A stretch of DNA of 5,994 bases from an uncultured Collinsella sp. Its GTDB lineage: Bacteria > Actinomycetota > Coriobacteriia > Coriobacteriales > Coriobacteriaceae. A program made the position numbers and the translations under genes. Below are positions 1-4,375 of this stretch, piece after piece; the stretch's first letter is position 1, and the number at the start of each line of letters is the position of its first letter. The stretch covers positions 1-5,994 of the forward strand of contig USTC01000085.1 in assembly GCA_900557505.1 (NCBI GenBank), written 5' to 3'. The notes under the pieces are model-generated. The model searched no databases. It was not told where the DNA came from and worked only from the letters and a program-made list of their open reading frames with translations.

Positions 1-579
1 CACGCCGGAGGTCTGGGTGCGCAGCAGCACGTCGGACTCGCCGTGGGCATGAGCCTCGGGGTGCGCGACGCTGCCGGGGTTGTTGTCGACCACGTAGAAG
101 GTATCGCGGGCCGAACGGCTCGGGTGATCCATGGGGGCGTTGAGCGCGGTGAAGTTGTAGTAGGAGGTGTCGACCATGGGGCCGGACTCGACGGTGTAGC
201 CGATGCCGCAGAAGATGTCCTCGGCCTCCTCGATGATCTGCTTGATCAGGTGCTGGTGGCCGATCTGCGGACGGATGCCCGGCAGCGTGATGTCGACGGC
301 ATCGTGCTCGAGTGCGTGTTTGAGGGCGGCGGCCTTCATCTCGGTGGTGCGCTCGTCGAGCATGCCCTCGATCAGCTGGCGCATCTCGTTGGCGCGCTTG
401 CCCATCACGGGACGATCCTCGGGGGCGAGCTTGCCCATCATGCGCATCAGGCCGGTAATGCGGCCCTTGCGACCGAGCAGCTCAACGCGTGCAGCCTCGA
501 GCTTGGCGGCGTCGTCGGCGCCTGCAACGAGCTCCTTGGCCTCTTCCTCGAGTTTGACCAGATCATCAATCAGACTCAT
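1..579 (-). CDS. pheS: Phenylalanine--tRNA ligase alpha subunit, N-terminal part (runs off the left edge)
   Basis: This encodes the catalytic alpha subunit of the cytosolic alpha2beta2 class II phenylalanyl-tRNA synthetase, which charges tRNA-Phe. The 193 visible residues begin MSLIDDLVKLEEEAK and open with the charged helical region expected of the tRNA-binding coiled-coil arm (about residues 1-90). The segment LLGRKGRITGLMRMMG is the usual PheS signature there. The catalytic domain starts near residue 100: GHQHLIKQIIEEAEDIF fits class II motif 1, followed by VESGPMVDTSYYNFTALN, DHPSR and DTFYV. The window ends inside LLRTQTSGV, the start of motif 2. PheS is usually about 340-360 residues, so a little under half is missing. 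The ATG at 579 is preceded by a modest AAAGGGA ribosome binding site. A T-box leader lies upstream, which supports the assignment. pheT would be expected downstream, outside the window. About 21 residues separate DTFYV from LLRTQTS, more than in typical PheS. Confidence 0.96.
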   Translation of the reverse strand, partial: MSLIDDLVKLEEEAKELVAGADDAAKLEAARVELLGRKGRITGLMRMMGKLAPEDRPVMGKRANEMRQLIEGMLDERTTEMKAAALKHALEHDAVDITLPGIRPQIGHQHLIKQIIEEAEDIFCGIGYTVESGPMVDTSYYNFTALNAPMDHPSRSARDTFYVVDNNPGSVAHPEAHAHGESDVLLRTQTSGV

Positions 580-597
580 GTCTTCCCTTTCGTCTCT

Positions 598-649
598 CGC
601 GTATCCGCGCTCCGGGGCGGCTGACGCCGCCCGATGCTGCGGATGCGCG
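598..649 (-). other. Strong hairpin in the pheS 5' leader, between attenuator and start codon
   Basis: The inner stem is a perfect 7-bp GGGCGGC/GCCGCCC (615-621 with 626-632) closed by a 4-nt loop. After a 6-nt/6-nt internal loop, an outer stem of about 11 bp with one mismatch and a terminal G-U pair joins 598-608 with 639-649. The structure lies downstream of the T-box terminator and ends about 10 nt before the purine-rich ribosome binding site. No U-tract follows it, so it is unlikely to be a terminator. It may affect translation or mRNA stability; the function is inferred. Confidence 0.5.
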
Positions 650-664
650 GCCCGGTTCGGTAAC

Positions 665-703
665 AAAAAACCGTCCTCGGGCATGTGCATTGCCCAAGGA
701 CGG
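665..703 (-). terminator. Intrinsic terminator of the pheS T-box attenuator
   Basis: Read on the minus strand, the stem pairs 697-703 with 671-677. After one C/A mismatch it continues with 691-695 pairing 679-683, leaving a 7-nt loop. Six uridines (complement of 665-670) follow directly. Its 5' arm contains CCGTCCTT, which is also the 3' arm of the T-box antiterminator, so the two structures exclude each other, as the T-box mechanism requires. Confidence 0.9.
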
Positions 704-935
704 TTGAATTCCGCGGTACCACCTTGTTTGACCCGGCGGATGTCTGGCCCGCCGCGCCCACTCTGTGCCTCTTGTCGCGAGGCTCACGGCTTCCCTACTG
801 AGGCTTTGCTGCCACTGGCCGCGCGCCCGTTGAGGTCGCTGCTCGGGAGTGAACGCTTGGCCCTTGTCACCGCAGGAAGGCTTGCAGCCCATGACCTTCC
901 CTCTCTTGCCGGCGACGCGGCGGGCAAAACCCTCT
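665..935 (-). promoter_or_regulatory. T-box riboswitch leader upstream of pheS (tRNA-Phe-responsive)
   Basis: A T-box is a cis-acting RNA that binds uncharged tRNA and lets transcription read through into the synthetase gene. The conserved element AAGGTGGTACCGCGG lies at 725-711 on the minus strand. The antiterminator can be drawn in full: AAGG pairs with CCUU, the 7-nt bulge is UGGUACC, GCGG pairs with CCGU, and the loop is AAUUCAA. The UGGU part of the bulge pairs with a tRNA 3' end ACCA, so it expects discriminator base A, as in tRNA-Phe. A candidate specifier codon UUC (Phe), followed by A, sits at 853-851. Other local hairpins upstream include GGAAGG/CCTTCC near 900-870, GCCTC/GAGGC near 785-769 and GGCGG/CCGCC near 755-735. 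The Stem I fold and the exact 5' boundary are not resolved here, so the specifier position is tentative. The T-box identity itself is secure. Confidence 0.93.
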
Positions 936-950
936 CCGTCAACGCATTGG

Positions 951-979
951 GCTATAGGATAACACATTCTACGTGTGCA
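951..979 (-). promoter_or_regulatory. Candidate promoter for the pheS leader
   Basis: On the minus strand a -35-like TGCACA (979-974) is separated by 17 nt from a -10-like TATAGC (956-951). Each matches the vegetative consensus at 4 of 6 positions. The position just upstream of the T-box leader is right, but the match is weak. I found no convincing plus-strand promoter for the divergent peptidase gene in 980-1082. Confidence 0.3.
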
Positions 980-1082
980 TCGCCGCGTTCCGTTTTGTTC
1001 GCGCTGGGTACAAGGCAGGTAGCTGTGCAAACTGGCCGTGCACCCGTCTGCGGCGCTCGGCCTGCGAGATTAAGGATACGGT

Positions 1083-2666
1083 ATGGGAAAGAAACTCGAT
1101 AAGAAGGCCAAGGCCGCCGTGGCAAAGGCCGCCAAGGGAGTCAAGGCCGCTAAAGTCGACAAGGCCGTCAAAAAGTTCCGCAAACTCGAGGGCAAGCTGT
1201 GGACTCGCGAGTACTTGCTCAAGATTGCCGAGTTCGATGGAGCGACGATTGCTCCTGCCAACGGTGCTGCCGCCCGTGCCGACGCCATGGGCACGCTTGC
1301 CGGCGAGCATCACAAGCTGCTGACCAGCGAGAAGTCCGTTGAGCTCGTACGCTCGTTAGCGCGCGAGACCGTCGCCGGCGGCAAAATTGACGACCCGCAG
1401 CTGCTCGACGAGATCCGTGTGCTCGGTCGCGACCAGCGCGAGGCAAGCGTCATCCCCACCGAGGAGGCCGAGGCCTGGACCAGGCTCACCTGCGAGGCCG
1501 ATGCCGTGTGGCACAAGGCCAAGACGGCCAATGACTGGGCGAGCTTTGAGCCCTATGTGGATAGGATCGTCGCCCAACTTAAGCATCAGGCCGAACTTAT
1601 GGACCCCAAGCGCGACCCATACGATGTTTGGCTCGACCAGTACGAGCGCGGCCTTTCCGCCAAGAGCTTCGATGCGTTTTGCGATGAGGTCAAGGCGACG
1701 GTCGTGCCGCTCGTGCACGCCATCGGCGAGCGCAGTCAGCAGCCCGATGCCGACTTTTTGCACGCCCGCGTGCCCGAGGCCGCCCAGCGCGCCATGAGCT
1801 TCGACCTTATGAAGCTCGTCGGCCTGAACCTGGACGACACCACGCTTGCCTTTACCGAGCATCCGTTTAGCGAGGGCTTTGCCGTGGGCGATGCGCGCAT
1901 CGCGACGCACATCTACGAGGACGATTGCATCTCCAACGTCTACAGCATCATCCACGAGGCGGGACACGCCATGTACGAGCTGGGCGTGAACCCCGCCTAT
2001 GCGCGCACGTGCCTGGAGGGCGGCCCCTCCATGGGCATCCACGAGAGCCAGAGCCGCTTTTTCGAGAACACCGTAGGTCGCAGCCGCGCCTTTATGGGAC
2101 CGCTGCTCGAGGTGCTGCGCCGCCACGCACCCGAGGTCTACGGCGACGTCGACGAGGACACGCTCTACCACGCTGTGAACATCGCGCAGCCGTCGTTGAT
2201 CCGCACCGAGGCCGATGAGCTCACCTATCCGCTGCACGTTATGGTGCGCTACGAGATCGAGCGCATGCTGTTTGCCGGCGAGGCCATGGCCAAGGATATC
2301 CCCGCGCTTTGGAATCGCTTTATGGACGAGTACCTGGGCATTCCCGTTCCCGACGACACGCACGGCTGCCTGCAGGATACGCACTGGAGCGGTGGCTCGT
2401 TTGGCTACTTCCCCACCTATGCGCTGGGCAGCGCCTACGACGCCATGTTTGTGCCGGCCATGTGCCGCGACGGCGTCGACCTTACCGGTGCCTGCGCGAG
2501 CGGCGATCTGGCGCCCGTCCGCGCTTGGCTGGGCGAGCACATTTGGCAGTGGGGCCGCGCCAAGGACGCGCCGGAGCTCATCAAGGGCGCCTGCGGCATG
2601 GCGTTCGATGCCCGCTACTACTGCAGCTACCTGCAGGACAAGTTCACCACGCTCTACGAGCTGTAA
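1083..2666 (+). CDS. M32-family (carboxypeptidase Taq-type) zinc metallocarboxypeptidase
   Basis: This 527-residue enzyme should remove C-terminal residues from peptides in the cytosol; no signal peptide is seen. All M32 landmarks appear in order: HPF at 260-262; DARIAT at 270-275; the zinc-binding HEAGH at 291-295 with catalytic Glu292; HESQSR from 320, where Glu321 should be the third zinc ligand; IRTEAD at 373-378; and GCLQDTHWSGGSFGYFPTY from 428. The 29-residue spacing from Glu292 to Glu321 equals what I recall for Pyrococcus furiosus carboxypeptidase (E270 to E299). The family DxRxT motif is altered: Ala274 stands where Thr is usual, with Thr next. The first 38 residues contain 14 lysines and form an extension of about 30 residues before the usual M32 start. 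The ATG at 1083 is chosen because AAGGA lies 6 nt upstream and the next in-frame ATG (residue 69) would cut into the family's N-terminal helices. It is transcribed divergently from pheS and convergently with glmM, so it is probably monocistronic. Confidence 0.95.
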   Translation: MGKKLDKKAKAAVAKAAKGVKAAKVDKAVKKFRKLEGKLWTREYLLKIAEFDGATIAPANGAAARADAMGTLAGEHHKLLTSEKSVELVRSLARETVAGGKIDDPQLLDEIRVLGRDQREASVIPTEEAEAWTRLTCEADAVWHKAKTANDWASFEPYVDRIVAQLKHQAELMDPKRDPYDVWLDQYERGLSAKSFDAFCDEVKATVVPLVHAIGERSQQPDADFLHARVPEAAQRAMSFDLMKLVGLNLDDTTLAFTEHPFSEGFAVGDARIATHIYEDDCISNVYSIIHEAGHAMYELGVNPAYARTCLEGGPSMGIHESQSRFFENTVGRSRAFMGPLLEVLRRHAPEVYGDVDEDTLYHAVNIAQPSLIRTEADELTYPLHVMVRYEIERMLFAGEAMAKDIPALWNRFMDEYLGIPVPDDTHGCLQDTHWSGGSFGYFPTYALGSAYDAMFVPAMCRDGVDLTGACASGDLAPVRAWLGEHIWQWGRAKDAPELIKGACGMAFDARYYCSYLQDKFTTLYEL

Positions 2667-2688
2667 GACCTAAAGCAGCACTCCGAGG

Positions 2689-2720
2689 GCCGTGGTCAAA
2701 AAGGGCAAATTTGAGTACTG
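2689..2720 (+). repeat. Left arm of the intergenic inverted repeat
   Basis: The arm reads GCCGTGGTCAAAAAG followed by GGCAAATTTGAGTACTG. Aligned with the reverse complement of 2891-2923 it shows 28 identities over 32 aligned positions, with 4 mismatches and one 1-nt gap. Shared blocks are GTGG, CAAAAAG, GGCAAAT and TGAGTACTG. It starts 22 nt after the peptidase stop codon. Confidence 0.75.
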
Positions 2721-2751
2721 CTGCCATACTTGTAACATTTAATTTGGGTAA

Positions 2752-2796
2752 AAAAGAGGTCCTAAGTGAGATTTATTCTTACTTAGGACCTCTTTT
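2752..2796. terminator. Bidirectional intrinsic terminator between the convergent peptidase and glmM genes
   Basis: This is a 20-bp stem with no mismatches and one G-T pair: 2752-2771 pairs with 2777-2796 around a 5-nt loop (TTTAT). The core is AGAGGTCCTAAGT. The stem base is A/T-rich on both sides. The plus strand ends in TCTTTTATTA, and the minus strand reads out through six T's (complement of 2755-2750), so it can serve both genes. It lies 85 nt after the peptidase stop and about 165 nt after the glmM stop. Confidence 0.88.
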
Positions 2797-2872
2797 ATTA
2801 GACATATGGGGAAATATGCAAGTCGGAATGGTGTTCAAATGGCGCCAGCATGGGCTTTGGAGGCGAAAATTG

Positions 2873-2893
2873 CTGTTACTAAATTCGTAACAG
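2873..2893. repeat. Short palindrome inside the right repeat arm
   Basis: CTGTTAC at 2873-2879 pairs perfectly with GTAACAG at 2887-2893 around a 7-nt loop. It overlaps the inner end of the right arm. The corresponding place in the left arm keeps GTAACA (2732-2737) but has lost the matching half, so the right arm looks like the better preserved copy. Confidence 0.5.
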
Positions 2894-2923
2894 TACTCAT
2901 ATTTGCCACTTTTTGGCCACAAC
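2891..2923 (-). repeat. Right arm of the intergenic inverted repeat
   Basis: On the minus strand it reads GTTGTGGCCAAAAAG, then T, then GGCAAATATGAGTACTG, matching the left arm in inverted orientation. It lies 37 nt beyond the glmM stop codon, so glmM transcripts would cross it before reaching the terminator. Confidence 0.75.
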
Positions 2924-2960
2924 CTATTAATAACCCCCTGCCAAACAGCCCCGAAAGCCC

Positions 2961-4292
2961 CTACAGAGCCTCGAGTGCGTTGGCGATGCGCTTCATGGCG
3001 ACGTCGGCGGCGGCTTGGTCGGGGGCTTCGGCCAAAACGCGAATCACCGACTCGGTTCCGCTCTTGCGCACGAGCACGCGGCCCTCGCCTGCCAGCGCAG
3101 CCTCGGCCTCGGCGATGGCGTTCTGCACGCCCATGTTCTCGAGCGCGGCGTCCTTGTCCGCCACGCGCACGGCCACCTGCGCCTGCGGCAGCAGCTTGCA
3201 CGGAGCCGTGAGCTGTGAGAGTGTCTCGCGCTCGGCACGAATCACTTCCATCACGCGCAGCGAGGTCATAATGCCGTCGCCCGTGCGCTCGATATCGCCA
3301 AAGATCGTATGGCCCGTCTGCTCGCCGCCCAGGCTGTAGCCGCCCTCGCGCATCTTGGCATACACGTGACGGTCGCCCACGCCGCTGGTCACGGCGCTCA
3401 GACCGGCAAGCTCCAACGACTTGATCAGGCCAAAGTTGCTGGCAATCGTCGGCACCACGGTACCGCCCGAAAGGCGACCGTGCTTGTTCAGATACACGCC
3501 GCACACGTACAGGATCTGGTCGCCGTCTACCACGCGACCGCGCTCATCCACGGCCAGGCAGCGGTCGGCATCGCCGTCGTAGGCAAAGCCCACGTCCAGC
3601 CCCTGCTCCACCACGTGGCGCTGCAGGCGCTCCATATGCGTGGAGCCACAGTCGACGTTGATGTTAAAACCATCGGGCGCGGCATTGATCACGCGCACGT
3701 CGGCGCCGAGCGCGTCAAACACCGGCTTGGCCACCGAGGACGCCGAGCCGTTGGCGCAGTCAATACCGATCTTGACGCCCTGCAGCGAAAAGTTCGCGCT
3801 GGCGATGAGCGAAGCAATGTAGCGGTTGCGGCCCTGCATGTAGTCCACCGTGGCGCCGATGTGATTGCCCGTTGCCAGCGGCACCTCGCTCTTGCCATCG
3901 ATATAGTCCTCGATGAGCTCCAGCACGTCCTCGTCCATCTTAAAGCCGTCGCTGTTGACGAGCTTAATGCCGTTATCGCAAAACGGGTTGTGGCTCGCAC
4001 TGATCATGATGCCGCAATCGAAGCAGCCCTCCACGGTCTGATGCGCCACGCCCGGCGTGGGGATCACGTGCAGCATATAGGCGTCCGCACCGCTCGCGAC
4101 CAGGCCGCTCACCAGCGCCGCCTCAAACATATAGCTCGAGCGGCGTGTGTCCTTGCCCACGATGACGCGCGCCTTGCGCTCGCGGTTGGCGCCGTAATAC
4201 CAGCCCACAAAACGGCCAATCTTATAAGCGTGCTCTACCGTCAGCCCAACGTTGGCCTCACCGCGAAAACCGTCGGTGCCAAAGTACTTCAT
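2961..4292 (-). CDS. glmM: Phosphoglucosamine mutase
   Basis: GlmM converts glucosamine-6-phosphate to glucosamine-1-phosphate in the cytosol, the step before GlmU makes UDP-GlcNAc for peptidoglycan and surface glycans. At 443 residues it has the usual GlmM length and starts with MKYFGTDGFRG. The alpha-D-phosphohexomutase motifs are intact: the phosphoserine loop ISASHNP (97-103, catalytic Ser100), the magnesium loop DGDADR (239-244), the sugar-binding GGEQTGH (322-328) and the phosphate-binding RKSGTES (409-415). The GEQ-type sugar loop favours GlmM over phosphomannomutases and phosphoglucomutases; Thr326 replaces the more common Ser. The ATG at 4292 has a strong AAGGAG 5 nt upstream. The gene follows a DUF4012 gene on the same strand with an 83-nt gap containing a terminator-like hairpin. 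It ends in TAG, facing the convergent peptidase gene. Confidence 0.97.
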   Translation of the reverse strand: MKYFGTDGFRGEANVGLTVEHAYKIGRFVGWYYGANRERKARVIVGKDTRRSSYMFEAALVSGLVASGADAYMLHVIPTPGVAHQTVEGCFDCGIMISASHNPFCDNGIKLVNSDGFKMDEDVLELIEDYIDGKSEVPLATGNHIGATVDYMQGRNRYIASLIASANFSLQGVKIGIDCANGSASSVAKPVFDALGADVRVINAAPDGFNINVDCGSTHMERLQRHVVEQGLDVGFAYDGDADRCLAVDERGRVVDGDQILYVCGVYLNKHGRLSGGTVVPTIASNFGLIKSLELAGLSAVTSGVGDRHVYAKMREGGYSLGGEQTGHTIFGDIERTGDGIMTSLRVMEVIRAERETLSQLTAPCKLLPQAQVAVRVADKDAALENMGVQNAIAEAEAALAGEGRVLVRKSGTESVIRVLAEAPDQAAADVAMKRIANALEAL

Positions 4293-4311
4293 GCGCTCTC
4301 CTTACAAAATA

Positions 4312-4338
4312 GGGGCGGACAGATTGCCTGTCCGCCCC
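4312..4338 (-). terminator. GC-rich hairpin with short U-tract just upstream of the glmM ribosome binding site
   Basis: GGGGCGGACAG (4312-4322) pairs perfectly with CTGTCCGCCCC (4328-4338) around a 5-nt loop. On the minus strand it is followed by TATTTTG and then AAGGAG of glmM, leaving only 19 nt between stem and start codon. It looks like an intrinsic terminator for the DUF4012 gene. However, no glmM promoter fits downstream of it, so any glmM transcript must cross it. It could be a leaky terminator, an attenuator or an mRNA-stabilising 5' hairpin. The U-tract is short, so termination may be partial. Confidence 0.7.
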
Positions 4339-4351
4339 AAAATGGTACTCG

Positions 4352-4357
4352 ATTATC
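4352..4357 (-). promoter_or_regulatory. Possible -10 element for glmM
   Basis: The minus strand reads GATAAT, 5 of 6 to the consensus, 19 nt downstream of the DUF4012 stop codon and about 60 nt before the glmM ATG. No good -35 hexamer is found at 16-18 nt spacing. If used, the transcript would begin just before the GC-rich hairpin, placing that hairpin at the extreme 5' end of the mRNA. Confidence 0.25.
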
Positions 4358-4375
4358 TGCGCTACCAGAAAAACC

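Larger units (their letters stand above)
2689..2923. mobile_element. Possible MITE- or BIME-like intergenic unit bounded by inverted repeats
   Basis: Two related arms lie in inverted orientation at 2689-2720 and 2891-2923 and enclose about 170 bp of AT-richer DNA with a long hairpin terminator. The similarity continues weakly inward for about 25 nt, with 14 of 25 positions identical in register, including a shared GTAACA. There is no coding capacity inside and no transposase nearby. I could not identify a target-site duplication. The unit could be a non-autonomous mobile element, or a pair of inverted extragenic repeats beside a terminator. Confidence 0.4.

Noticed and set aside
566..1030. 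154-codon minus-strand open reading frame over the pheS leader, a possible leader protein
   Set aside because: The region is explained by T-box RNA structure; the frame overlaps the pheS start and the peptide is R/G-rich with no family resemblance.
203..1102. 299-codon plus-strand open reading frame across pheS and its leader
   Set aside because: It runs antisense to pheS and straight through the T-box and terminator. Its serine/arginine-rich composition is typical of a shadow frame.
1356..2540. 394-codon minus-strand open reading frame antisense to the peptidase gene
   Set aside because: It lies wholly inside a gene with intact family motifs. Its protein is low-complexity and rich in H, V, A, L and G, as expected from the reverse complement of GC-biased codons, and it has no recognisable domain.
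2667..2960. CRISPR array or small RNA gene in the convergent intergenic region
   Set aside because: Only two diverged arms in inverted orientation are present, with no regular direct repeats or spacers. The hairpin is adequately explained as a terminator.
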